A stretch of DNA of 64,000 nucleotides from Ancistrus triradiatus (Eukaryota; Chordata; Actinopteri; Siluriformes; Loricariidae), in assembly GCA_025084515.1 (NCBI GenBank), contig JAJAGP010000238.1:183501-247500 (forward strand), in the 5' to 3' direction. Every line of letters begins with the position of its first letter. The first letter of the stretch is position 1. Position numbers and translations under genes: made by a program. The notes below the pieces were generated by a model, which was given only the letters and a program-made list of their open reading frames with translations, was not told where the DNA came from and made no database searches. Positions 21,776 to 32,538 of the stretch are shown here, piece by piece.

Positions 21776-22664
21776 CTATACATAGTAAACATTTGATCTC
21801 TCTCACAGACTCACACTTTACCAAGCTAAATATCAACATTTTCGCCAATCTTTACTATAGGTGCCAATAATTCTGAAAATACACATCCATAAGGAACAAA
21901 AAAAAAAAAAAAATAACATCTTGGTCTCAATTCACAAACACCACTTTTTGCCTGCTACGTCCAGGAAAAAAACAGGACAGTCCAAGACATTGTTCCAAAT
22001 CCCCAATGCAAACTAACAGGACATATTCCTCATCTCAGAGTAACCAACTTACCTTGTCCCAGTGAACTATTAAATATAAGATAAAGGAAAGAGAGCAAAA
22101 GAACAACACAGAGGAAGAAAAAGAGTAAGGATGACTTTGCAGGGATGGCAGCAAAAACACAAATGCAGGTCGAAAATAAATCGTGTTGTACAGGGAAGTA
22201 TTCATCAAAAAGTAATTAATCATAGTTGGGGGGGGGGGTGCTACATAGACATAAATTAATGAAAAGGTGACAAATAAAGAGTACAGGAGATGAAACCTGA
22301 AGGTCAGTGATAATCAACTGTCTCAGAAAGCATTAAGCCACTAATGATAGTTAGATACCACGTAAACATGCACTTTCCAAGCAGGCAACATGTCTGTCCC
22401 ATAAAATTTAAGTATTCTCCTTACCCATCTGGTCCTGTCAGATATTTAACCTTCAACCATTACATTTTAACAATAAAAAAGCTAATACACCTTTTAGCTA
22501 TGATTATGCCTTCTCTAAGATGGCTGTACAAACTATAGATGTGATTCAAATCACACAAATGTATACTATTGTGAGTAAGTTCTGAGTACACCAAAACTCA
22601 TTAAGACCACCTTGCTCATATCAATGTTTTGGTATGAAGCACGTGTTAAATTAACATCTATAGG
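21776..22664. other. intronic sequence with poly(A) and poly(G) runs
   Basis: Holds an A14 run near 21899 and a G10 run near 22229. No gene seen. Confidence 0.5.
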
Positions 22665-22826
22665 TACCAGACTATGGATCAGAAGGTCCTGGTTTCAAAT
22701 CCCACCTCTGCCAAACCGCCACTTTTGGGTCCCTTTGAGCAAGGCCCTTAACACAATCGTTTGGACTGTAAGGTTGTATCAATTGTGAGTTGCTCTGCTA
22801 AATGACATAAATGTAAATGTAAATAT
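22665..22826 (+). repeat. SINE type 2
   Basis: Plus-orientation copy with a truncated head. B-box-like GGTTTCAAATCCC near 22690, central GAGCAAGGCCCTTAAC, tail (TAAATG)n ending at about 22826. Confidence 0.85.
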
Positions 22827-23243
22827 GACTGCCCGAACCCAGGGTTTACCAACAGACCACAAAGAGCATCACAGACCCTCCACCGGCTTGTCCTTTTTCT
22901 ATAGTGGAGTCATGTTCCCAGGTAGACGACACATGTACCCAGCAGAGCATGTGAGTGGAGCGGAACGGCCGGAATTTCAGCTCTCTGCTCAATTCGTTCT
23001 CTATCACTCTGCTCCCACTCCACTCCAGCATTTCTTTAATTTGCGCTCCGCTCAAAAATGTTCTGGGTTTTCCATTTCCTGCTCAGTGCTCGCTCTACAC
23101 CTCAGTAGAACAGTGTGGCTTTGAAATTTTTATCAATAAATCTGGTGCCTAAAATAATGTGAAGACACATTCCAAAGTCATGCATCCAAGTATCAACGAC
23201 CAATGCGACCCCACAAGTTTGCTGTAGCATGCTGCATGGTTTA
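22827..23243. other. intronic sequence with a GC-rich block, unassigned
   Basis: 22945-23060 is richer in GC and contains GAGTGGAGCGGAACGGCCGG and partly mirrored GCGCTCCGCTC, a look seen in some hAT-type elements. Its ends could not be fixed, so it is left unclassified. Confidence 0.4.
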
Positions 23244-23903
23244 AGGCCTTTTCACACCGGATTTTTTTATGGATGAAAAAATACACGTCAAGTTTTCACA
23301 CCGAAACGGACGAACTGCAACGCTGAATAAAAATTTTATTCGGATGCCTTAAAAATATGGCTGACCAATCAGAACTCCGTTGTCGTGGTTGCAGCCCAAA
23401 CAAATGAGTGTCAAGATGGCGACAGAACAGCTCATCCTGCTCATAGCAGAGCACAAACGTTTATAGGACAAGCAACATGCTGACTATAAAAATGTGGATA
23501 TTAAAGAACATATCTGGCGGAATATAGCAGAAAGACTGAGGAATGATGACAGCGAGTACCTCACAGTGACTTTATGGAACCGTTGTCTTGTTTAATAAAG
23601 TGCATTCTAGTCTGCTCATGTGCACAGTGTTCTCGATTGAGTCTCCGTGTAGTTGTCTATTCTGTAGAATAGGGTGGACCCAATATGAGCGTCATTTAGT
23701 TGCAGTGCTTAAAAGAAAAAAGACCATTTCATCATCACTATTGCTGCTGCTCAAGGAATCCATTCCTTGCTCTTCAGTTACCTTCCAGTGTTTTCAGAAA
23801 GTTTAGACAAAAACACGTCAAACTTGGTGTGAAGTTACCACTACGTTAAAACTTGCATCAGTTTCTTACATCCGTAAAAATTGGACTCGGTGTGAAAAGG
23901 CCC
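23244..23903 (+). mobile_element. PIF/Harbinger-type element with MADF-like frame
   Basis: Inverted ends GGCCTTTTCACACCG (left, 23245) and its mirror at 23903, flanked by TTA (23241-23243 and 23904-23906), the target duplication typical of PIF/Harbinger. Inside, 23415-23595 reads MATEQLILLIAEHKRL, one stop, then DYKNVDIKEHIWRNIAERLR. This layout resembles the MADF/SANT-like protein that Harbinger elements encode next to their transposase. No DDE transposase is present, so it is a non-autonomous derivative. Related to the older copy at 8109-9180. Confidence 0.85.
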
Positions 23904-24206
23904 TTACTCTCCATCTTCAGGAGTTCATTGTGCAGGAGAGTATCACGAACAGTGATACAACAAGGTGGGACGTAGCCAGGCTGTGCTGCATTTGCAAAAT
24001 AATGCATCCCTTCATATTCCCCCTTGGTGAGTATCTTTGAGTAAGTGGTGAGTAGTAGTGTGAGTAGCATAGTTCCTTCATTCATACATTCAATTATCTG
24101 CTTATCCTAATTAGCGTCACGTTAGAGCCAGTGCCTAGCTGGCAAAACAGGGCACAAGGCAGGAACAACCTTAGACAGGGTGTTTAATCCATCGTAGGGC
24201 ACACAC

Positions 24207-24375
24207 CCTTATCCAGAGCGACTTAGAATTGATACAGTATTACAATCCAACAATTGTGGGTTAAGGGCCTTGCTCAAGGACCCAACAGTGGCAGCCTGGC
24301 AGAGGTGGGATTTGAACCCTGGACCTTCTGGTCCATAGTCCAGTACCTTAACTGCTAGGCTACGACAGTCCCAAA
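24207..24375 (-). repeat. SINE type 2, nested copy 1
   Basis: Begins with CCTTATCCAGAGCGACTTAG, includes AGGGCCTTGCTCAAGGACC, and ends with the head complement CTGCTAGGCTACGACAGTCCC. The (TAAATG)n tail is missing. Confidence 0.88.
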
Positions 24376-24397
24376 GAGAATCCTATGCACGGATATT

Positions 24398-24520
24398 TAC
24401 ATTTACAGCATTTAGCAGACGCCCTTATCCAGAGCGACTTACAATTGATACAGTCTTACAATCCAAGCTATTGTGGGTTAAGGGTCTTGCTCAAGGACCC
24501 AACAGTGGCAACTTGGCACT
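24398..24520 (-). repeat. SINE type 2, nested copy 2
   Basis: Starts with the tail complement ATTTACATTTACAGCATTTA and runs through the core to CAACAGTGGCAACTTGGC. The tRNA-like head is missing, so this is a 5'-truncated copy next to copy 1. Confidence 0.85.
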
Positions 24521-24665
24521 AAACACTAATTAACCTAACATGCATATCTTTGGAATGTGGGAGGAACCTGAGTACCCGGAGAAACACAAACACGGGAAGA
24601 GCCCAGGGTTGGGATCAAACTGGGGATCTTGGAGCTGTGAGGCAACAGTGCTAACCGTTGCACCA

Positions 24666-25037
24666 CTCATAGCTCATGTACAGCATTTTCAAAAAAGCTT
24701 CTTCCAGTTCCTTTTACCTCTATTGTGACACTTTTATTTTGGCCTGAACATACAGGAAAAAGTTTTTTTTATACGTCCCTCTCTGCCTCTGCTCGTGTTT
24801 GCTGTGCTTCACTACCTATAAACATACATTTTATGAACTACACTTCTAAACAAAGTCTGTCACAGTATAAAAATGTTTACAAACTTCTATATCCAATTAA
24901 AATAGTAGTTATTGATTTCTGTAGTTCAATTCAGTTCAGAGGCCTGCTTATGTTTGGAAGAGAGAGAGAAACTAATGCTTGTAAAAAACTCGTAGTTACT
25001 ATCGATCGTGGACAGGGATTAGCATGTTTAGGTCTAG
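24666..25037. other. intronic sequence, no feature recognised
   Basis: Contains a chance frame (24725-25069) with no family resemblance. No gene supported. Confidence 0.5.
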
Positions 25038-25863
25038 AGGTGGGAGATATGGTAAAAATATCACGATAATTATATACATTTTCACAATATACAATATTTA
25101 TGTGTTACATGTACATATGTACATGTGTTACATATTACAGTATTACATGTGATCGCAGACAAAATGAATCAGTAGCAAGATTCTTAAGAACTACCGTACC
25201 GCACTTAAAATCCTTTAACTTTCTCAAAAATCGACAGTGCGCCTTAAAATGCGGTTTGTCTAATGTATGAATTAATTCTGGTTGTGCTTTCTGACCTACA
25301 ACCGATTGTAGATGGTACACGGCGCTCATAAATCTGTCAAAATGTTTTAGCACGACCTTGGTAAGCTACGAAGCTTACGGCAACCGTAGTGCGCAGCATC
25401 GCGGAGTAATACGGTATGTGCTTCAGCATTAGGGTACGTGCATTCATTCATTTTCGAAGCGGATTTCAAACTCAGCGCTATCGGTACAACACGGACATAG
25501 AGCAGCTGCGAGAGAATTCAACATTAACGAATCAATGGTACGGAAGTGGAGGAAGCAAGAAGATGTCCTGCACCAAACTGAGCTTCTGACGAAACTTAAG
25601 AGTTTTGATTCATTTCATGTGCCTTATAACCCGAAAAATACGGTACTATTCTAAAATGAACCTATAGTTACTAAAGTGATTTATTTTCAAAATGTGATGC
25701 AGTACATCCAGTTAAACAGAACTAAATCACACTCTTAATAATAAAACATGCACTTGGTCAGTATTCTTCAAGATATCCCTGATACGTTCAGAAAGGCATA
25801 TCGTCTATCACGACAACAAAATGTATCATATGATATGATAAAATATCGTCATATTGCCCACCA
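25038..25863. mobile_element. AT-rich MITE with a pogo-like element inside
   Basis: Outer inverted ends AGGTGGGAGATATGG and the mirror of ...ATATTGCCCACCA, each next to CTAG (25034-25037 and 25864-25867). Between them the AT-rich body is split by the element at 25194-25643. Non-coding. Superfamily not certain. Confidence 0.65.
25194..25643 (+). mobile_element. pogo/Tigger-like non-autonomous element, copy 1
   Basis: Ends CCGTA.../...TACGG flanked by TA; the left end has lost ~20 bases compared with the copy at 43826. Near 25498-25575 a frame reads AAAREFNINESMVRKWRKQE, a helix-turn-helix of the kind found in pogo/Tigger (CENP-B-like) transposases. No catalytic domain remains. Confidence 0.75.
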
Positions 25864-26278
25864 CTAGTTAGGTCACTGGTTTGTGGTCTCTCCATCCTAG
25901 GTGCACTGTTGGTAGGTAAGTTACTTACCACTGTTTATCAGGAGCACCCCACAATTCTGAGCTGCTATTCTGTTCATAACGACTTGGCAATGTCACTCAG
26001 ATCTTTTCGCCTGCCCATTTCTCCTTCATGCCACACGTCAACTACAAGATCTGACTGTTTGCATATCATCTAATATACTCCGGAATATTACAGGCAAAGT
26101 TGTAACAAGCTGTAAAATCAATGTTATTTGATCTATGAGTAGTCATAATGTATTGTCTTAACAGTGTATGTCACATGCAATGTATGTGTTTGAAATGAAC
26201 CAACTTCTAATTGTTGCACATACTAAACTACTAGATCTGTAAGATAACATTACAACACATTACAACTTCTAGCATTGA
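25864..26278. other. intronic sequence, no feature recognised
   Basis: No gene or named repeat seen. Confidence 0.5.
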
Positions 26279-26790
26279 TAAGACTGTGAAAAAGTCTTAG
26301 GCCACCATTAGATGTATTGTTTAAGCAATGGTATAATGGCCATATAAAACATTGTCAACGACTGGACCTAACAATTTCAAACTTGGATTTGTCACTCCAT
26401 AACACTCTTTTCCACTGATCTTCATTCCAGTCTTTGTGAGCTTTGGCGTTTCTTAACCTTTCCACCCTGTTCCTTTCTGAAAAGTGGTTTCTTGGCCACT
26501 GCCCTTAAAAAACATTCCTGATCAACTTTCTTTGGAGTATAGAAGAGTCAACTTGGCATCCTGATGAAGCTGCCAGATGCTGTTATTGCTCAAGTGTAAG
26601 GGGTTTTCATAATAAATACTTGCCACTGTGGCCTATAAAGGCTGTTTTTAATACTGCATACAAAGTTCCTGTATTTTATGGTTGTATACTACTAAAGAGA
26701 GCAAGTTACAATTATATATGGCCATTATACCATTGCTAAAACAATACCATATGTAACCTAATGGTGGCCTAAGACTTTTGCACAGTACTG
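26279..26790 (-). mobile_element. Tc1-derived MITE, family J, copy 1
   Basis: A 512-base element whose ends (ACTGTGAAAAAGTCTTAGGCC at the left, mirrored at 26790 before TA) are inverted repeats. Minus-strand pieces near 26500-26400 resemble a Tc1 transposase segment (KPLFRKE..., SDKSKFEIV), so it is an internally deleted Tc1-like element. Related copies: 32539-34603 and 34834-35137. Confidence 0.8.
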
Positions 26791-27878
26791 TATTTGCAGA
26801 GCTTATGAATTTGTATACTCAAGGTCGGTAAAAAAAAGAAAATACTTGTAACTGCCACTCTTTCCCCGTTTACGTAAAAAAAAAAACATGGTAAGATTGA
26901 AAACTATTTTCTTTTCTCTCTGATGTTTCAGTCCAGAGAACTAATCTCATTCAGCCATCAAAACAACTAAATAAAATGCCAGAAGCATTTGCCAAATTCA
27001 CTGTGCAAACAATTTCCAATAATCCTTACTATGCAAGGCACAACAGCACTTTTGTGCTTTTCTGACTCAACGTACTCCATTTGTCAGAGTAAAACATTCA
27101 AACATTTAGCAGGCTAAAAATAGAGACTACAGGATGGGAAGCTCTTTTGGCCAAGGAGAATATTACAAATGCGTCAACTGAGCAAATTTCTTCTATTTGG
27201 AGGAGCATTTTGACAAAGTGCAGTGGATTATTGCTGGAGGCAGAATACAATGACGGACCATCAGTGGAAGGGAGAGAGGAAGAGAAAAGTGAGCGCGTGG
27301 GGGAGGGGGGGGGGGTGCCTCTATAGCTGAGAGTTAATTGTATTGTGCCTCCCTACCGAATATGACTCTTCTTTGTCTCTTTTTTGATGCATTCAGAAAC
27401 TTTCTAAAGCATATGTTTGTCTAACAAACTTAACTGAAACTCACATGTAATGGAGTGACTTTCTTATTGTAATGAAGGCAGAGTATAACAAGCACACTGG
27501 CGCTCGGAAAACAAATCTGAAAACAAGCATGAACAGGAACTTCTTTAGCACACTTCAGGCTGTCAATAAAACCTCTAACAACGCCGTGTTTCACAGGAAC
27601 CACAATTGCCAATATGAGGACATCTAAGACACTTCCAGAACTTCACCGGCTGTATATTGAGACCATATTCAGTTATCACTGACACATCACAGCCTTATCA
27701 CTGTCTGCCTACTCTATATTCCACTAAGGGACTGACAAAAAACAAATAATTTATAATGGGAAATAATACTAACTAGAATTCTGGACCGGTGTTGAGTCTC
27801 ACTTCATGTCAACCCACAATGATGGCTCTATCACTGTCTCTGCTACATTAAAAACTTCACTACAAAAGTTCATTACAG
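26791..27878. other. intronic sequence with a G-rich run
   Basis: About 1.1 kb with no gene. A G-rich tract (27299-27316) and a degraded A-rich run near 26879 are the only simple features. Confidence 0.5.
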
Positions 27879-28461
27879 CAGTCGTTCCCAAACGTTTTCT
27901 GCCACACCCCCTTTTGGAAATATTAAACTATTTTTGAGACCCAAACCACCTTACTCCTGACTCTCAGACACTACCCTGCAAACTTTGCAGACCATTTCAG
28001 GTCAAAATCAACCCCCGAAAACAGAGTTTTCCCTGAGGGAATGAAGATGCAGACTCACTTTGCTTTGTCCTTTTCCTGCATGCCTCGCTAAGACATCTCT
28101 GTCAACAGATAATAGCACTGGTTTGTTTTGTCTAGACCTTTGAATGGATAAGACCATTTTTTGCATGAAGAGGGGATAAATATTCAAGTGACTTGACTTT
28201 GGCCTCAGTTACATTGTTCTGTCATCATATTGTGATGATCCCCACCTAAACCTGCCCAATAACCAAGTTATTGTTGAACCCTGACAAAACAAATTACCTT
28301 TAAGTGGAATTATTTCAAGTGACATACAATATCTATCTTAAAGCAGTATTGTGTAGCAGTATTCACTGTGTTCAACATTTTTTCTCAAAATCGCCTCTGC
28401 TTTTCTGTGCCCCCCTCCACCCCCCACAATAGCTTTGCAGCCTTCAGTCTGGGAACCACTC
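27879..28461. mobile_element. hAT-type MITE
   Basis: Imperfect inverted ends AGTCGTTCCCAAAC (27880) and the mirror of GTCTGGGAACCACT (28460). Flanking 8-mers CATTACAG and CACTACAT match at 6 of 8 positions, as expected of an old hAT 8-bp duplication. No coding capacity. Confidence 0.72.
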
Positions 28462-28732
28462 CACTACATGATACATAAGTTACACCCACACAGAAGGTTT
28501 TAGGGTGGTTAAGCTTGTGATATGAGTGGAACATTTTCTCTAAAGATAGAATAGGATGTGCTTAGTGGTGTGTACTACAGTGTAGCTATAATCATATACA
28601 GTTTGTCTGTAGAAGCAGGACTTTTTACCAGCCCATTATTTACTTTTAAACTGCTAAATTATTAACTAATATTAATTTTAGTTACGAAAACACCACCAGT
28701 AACAGCAAAAAAAGTTAAAGCATTTACTAACC

Positions 28733-29988
28733 AGGAAACCACATTTTAGGATTTTTAAAGAATTTAATTGTAAATCAGGGTGGAAAATAAGTATTTGGTC
28801 ACCCACAAACAAGCAAGATTTCTGGCCCTCGCAGACCTGTAACTTCTTCTTTAAGAAGCTCTTCTGTCCTCCACTGGTTACCTGTACTAATGGCACCTGT
28901 TTGACCTCGTTATCTGTATAACAGAAACCTGTCCACAGCCTCAAACAGCCAAGACCAAAGAGCTGTTGAAGGACACCAGAAAGAAAATTGTAGACCTGCA
29001 CCAGGCTGGGAAGAGTGAATCTACAATAGGCAAGCAGGTTGGTGTGAATAAATCAACTGTGGGAGCAATTGTAAGGCATACAAGACCATTGATAATCTCC
29101 CTCGATCCAGAAGAGGATTGGGAGAATATCATGCGGTCAGATGAAGCCAAAATAGAACTTTAGGGTAAAAACTCAACTCGTCGTGTTTGGAGGAAGAAGA
29201 ATGCGGTGTTGCAGCATACCTACTGTGAGGCATGGGGGTGGAAACATCATGCTTTGGGGCTGTTTTTATGCAAAGGGGACAGAACGACTGAGGGAAGAAT
29301 GAACTGGGCCATGTATCGTGACATTTTAAGCCAAAACCTCCTTCCATCATTGAGAGCATTGAAGATGGAACGTGGCTGGGTCTTCCAGCATAACAATGAT
29401 CCCAAACACACCGCTTGGACAACGAAAGAGTGGCTCCGTAAAAAGCATTTCAAGATCCTGGAGTGGCCTAGCCAGTCTCCAGACCTCAACCCCATAGAAC
29501 ATTTGCGGAGGGAATTGAAAGTCCATGTTGCCCAGTGACAGCCCCAAAACATCACTGTTCATCACTGCTAAATACTTTTTTGCCCCACTGTATGTTACGC
29601 AATTTTGTATTGTGTGCATACAAAACATTAAGAAATGTGTTGCCCCAAAACATCACTGCTCTAGAGGAGATCTGCATGGAGGAATGGGCCAAAATACCAG
29701 CTACAGTGTGTGCAAACCTGGTGAAGACTTACAGGAAACGTTTGACCTGGTCATTGCCAACAAAGGTTAAGTATTGAGTTGAACTTTTGTTATTGACCAA
29801 ATACTTATTTTCCACCATGATTTACAATTAAATCTTTAAAATCCTACAATGTGATTTCCTGGATTTTTTTTCTCATTTTGTCTCTCATAGTTGAAGTGTA
29901 CCTATGATGAAAATTACAGACCTCTCTCATTTTTCTAAGTAGGAGAACTTGCACAATCAGTGGCTGACTAAATACTTTTTCCCCACTG
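28733..29988 (+). mobile_element. Tc1/mariner family A with internal insertion and deletion
   Basis: Plus-strand copy lacking its first ~180 bases. The helix-turn-helix frame (28966-29163) jumps at ~29105 from the DNA-binding domain directly to ...PEEDWENIMRSDEAKIEL, losing ~260 bases. The second catalytic Asp is Asn (HNNDPKH near 29390). The third-residue region is present (NPIEHL, 29487). At 29558-29642 a ~100-base foreign block flanked by CCCCAAAACATCACTG repeats interrupts the gene, then it resumes (CTAGAGGAGATCTGCATGG). The right end at 29988 is followed by TA. Defective. Confidence 0.9.
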
Positions 29989-30039
29989 TACATGAGTTAT
30001 AAGAAATTCACCTTTTGGTGAATTAGCTCAATGTCACAC

Positions 30040-30620
30040 AACAAATATTAGAAAATACACTTGATGCAATTATTTACTCTTCTCCTAAAACAGGAAATTG
30101 AAACCATTCCTCTATACATTCCTCTATTCCAGACCTTCCTCTTTAACACAGGTTTTCTATGGGGTTTAGGCATACATTACTGGCATTGGCAGAAGCTTGG
30201 TTTTGTGTTCAATAAACCATTGATGTGTTGATCTGGACATGTGATTTGGATTGTTGTCCTGCTGGAAGATACAGTGATCACCCCTTTTTAGGTCTTGGGC
30301 AAAGGCAGACAAATTTTGATTTAAAATGTCCTATTATTTCATGGAGTCAATGAGGCCATGTACCCTAACAAGGTTTCCAGGGACTTTGGAGGGAAAAACG
30401 GCCCCACAACATTACAGATCCTCCATCCTACTTCACTGGTTGCTTTCAGTGTAGTCCTCATTTTTTGTACAATGAACCCACCTTGATTGTTTATTTACAA
30501 AACTAAATTTTTGTTTCATCTGACCACAGTTTCAGTCAGTCTCAGTAGCATTATCAAACTCCAGCTGATGAGCTGATTTAAACACATTACTCATGACAGC
30601 CTACATGAAAACTTATCCAG
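30040..30620 (-). mobile_element. Tc1-like transposase remnant, family K
   Basis: Minus-strand traces in order: the complement of the SDET-type region near 30500-30530 (TTTGTTTCATCTGACCACAG), a GGGSVM-like segment near 30415-30450, and the region before the second Asp near 30240-30300. Strongly decayed; ends not found. Confidence 0.65.
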
Positions 30621-30653
30621 ATACAATCCAGATACAATGCTTGTATAAAAAAA

Positions 30654-30656
<3 letters not shown>

Positions 30657-30711
<55 letters not shown>
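30657..30711. repeat. (TA)n microsatellite
   Basis: About 27 uninterrupted TA units. It sits just downstream of a Tc1 remnant; TA arrays are favoured Tc1 targets. Confidence 0.97.
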
Positions 30712-30713
<2 letters not shown>

Positions 30714-31014
30714 TTAATACATACAGATAAAGCCTGCAGGCTTTAATTTATAAATTTGGTCATTTCAACTGAATCATGCATTTTTATTAAAAATATACAT
30801 AAACACTGAAAATAAAACATAGATGGATATTATTTACTGTTTGCTGAAAAAAAATGCACTGTGGAATGTGTCCTGCAATAGCTCTGGCAACAGTGCTACA
30901 AGCAATAGAAAGTGAACTGATTTTTGATATACTGCAAAAAATGTTTCAAAAAAATTCACAATAAATGCAAAAAAAAAAAAAAATTGCACACACACATACA
31001 TACACACAGCCCCT

Positions 31015-31495
31015 AAATGCCCAGGCCACACCAGAGGGCAGTAACTCTCTCCTTCCTCCGGCTGCGTGGGGATGACGTGCCACCAGGACTTTCCTGCCGA
31101 GGACTCAAGATCCTAAACTGATTCTGAGTATCGGAATAAATAATGCTGATATGCATATTTTTTAGGTTATTTTATTTGGTATTTTATTTATCTGTTAACA
31201 TTTACTTCGTTTCTACTTTTTTTAACTATTACTATAGACTTATTTGACTAGATAACTTAGTTTCATTTTACATTTATCATCTAAGCTACCCAAGGAGGAT
31301 GGGCCCCTTTTTGAGTCTTGGTCCTCCCAAGGTTTCTTCCTTATAACGTTTAGGGAGTTTTTCCTTGCCACTGTCTCACTACACTTGCTCAATTTGAGAA
31401 TGGCCTTAGACATTTGAAGATAATCTAAAACTGTAAAGCTGCTTCGAGACAATGCTCCATGTAAAAAGTGCTACAGAAATAAATCTGCAAGTAAT
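31015..31495 (+). mobile_element. L2-like LINE, 3' end only
   Basis: The 3' untranslated end of a LINE. It matches the end of the long element at 49948-55116 in the blocks GAGTCTTGGTCCTCCCAAGG, GGGAGTTTTTCCTTGCCACT and GACAATGCTCCAT. 5'-truncated, as is usual for LINE copies. Confidence 0.78.
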
Positions 31496-31962
31496 TGTGG
31501 AGGAGACCTTATGGGTATCTTGCATGATTGTTTGGTCGGCCATGCAGTCATGGACATAGTGTGTAAAGTATTAGGCAGGGTTTTGGTGGTAAGATGGTCT
31601 CAGAGAAATAGATGCATTTACACTTGTTTAATATGTGGTTACAGTGCATCATAAACGATCTCCTGAGCAATCAGATTTAAATCTGATATGCAGTAAATGC
31701 CTCTTGGGTGGATTTCCACACAACTTTTTGTACGACTTCTCTCTGTCCAAACACAATCCTTATATTAAAAATACAAGAAATAAGTCATTGATGCATAGTG
31801 ATAACTCATTCCTGTAATGTTATTGAGGGAATTCTGAAAGATAACTGTATTGAATCTGGATTGTACACATCTCTAAAAACACAGCTCTATGGGGGTTAAT
31901 AATGTTCCACTACTTCTACCAGTTACATTCTATGAATGTTTGTTTGAGTTTCTGTCACTTAC
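31496..31962. other. intron next to exon 4, no feature recognised
   Basis: On the minus strand this is the start of the intron after exon 4. No repeat family or gene seen. Confidence 0.5.
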
Positions 31963-32160
31963 AGAGAGAAGGATCTGAAAACCGCTGTGCAGAACTTCTA
32001 TATATTGGTATTCCACCAGGCAGCCCATGACCGAGACAAAGGACTGTGTCTCAGCGATTCGCACTCCACTTGAGGGCATCTCACGTCGCACACACCCAGG
32101 GCCATGCTCTCTCCACCATGAGTGGTGCGCAGAGATGTTAAAGGTCAAGATATCACTGTC
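31963..32160 (-). CDS. nkain4: NKAIN gene, exon 4
   Basis: A 198-bp exon (66 codons, phase 0 to phase 0) on the minus strand. It encodes DSDILTFNISAHHSWWREHG, PGC, VRREMP..., and ends VLHSGFQILLS. The N-terminal part is the non-cytoplasmic loop between membrane segments 3 and 4, with an N-glycosylation sequon (NIS) and the SWWREHGPGC signature of NKAIN3/4-type members; the end begins membrane segment 4. Acceptor TTTTAG at 32166-32161, donor GTAAGT from 31962. The variable stretch EMPSSGV...QSFVSVMGCLVE fits NKAIN4 slightly better than NKAIN3, from memory of those proteins. Confidence 0.95.
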
Positions 32161-32538
32161 CTAAAAGAATAGAGAGAAAAGACACAACAACTGATGTCAT
32201 TAAAATAGGCATGTCTATATTGGCACATGGCACTGTGAGGCATGCATAATTTAACAGTAGCAAATGTGCCATCAGTAAAAGATCCACATCCAGAGACACA
32301 CAGTATCACTTTCGCTAATTAAATAACTGCATAGGGCACACAAGCCATTTAATCATTTTATTTAGTTAGCTCTAGATTAAACCGTAGGCCTTTTTACATT
32401 CTTCTACAGTAAATAAAGTTTACTGTAATATGATACTTTTTGATGATATGTTACTCTGACACTACTGAACCATTAACGTGCTATACATGCTAAATGGGAA
32501 GTGAGTGTGTATCAGTGTAATTTAGTGGACATAAACTA
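32161..32538. other. intron upstream of exon 4 on the gene strand
   Basis: No gene or repeat recognised. The polypyrimidine tract and acceptor of exon 4 lie at its left edge. Confidence 0.5.

Larger units (their letters stand above)
24080..24665 (-). repeat. SINE type 1 split by two SINE type 2 copies
   Basis: Outer parts 24080-24206 (GGGCACAAGGCAGGAACAAC, tail side) and 24521-24665 (head side, with GGATCAAACTGGGGATCTTGG) belong to one minus-orientation type 1 SINE. Two type 2 SINEs in the same orientation lie between them. Confidence 0.75.
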
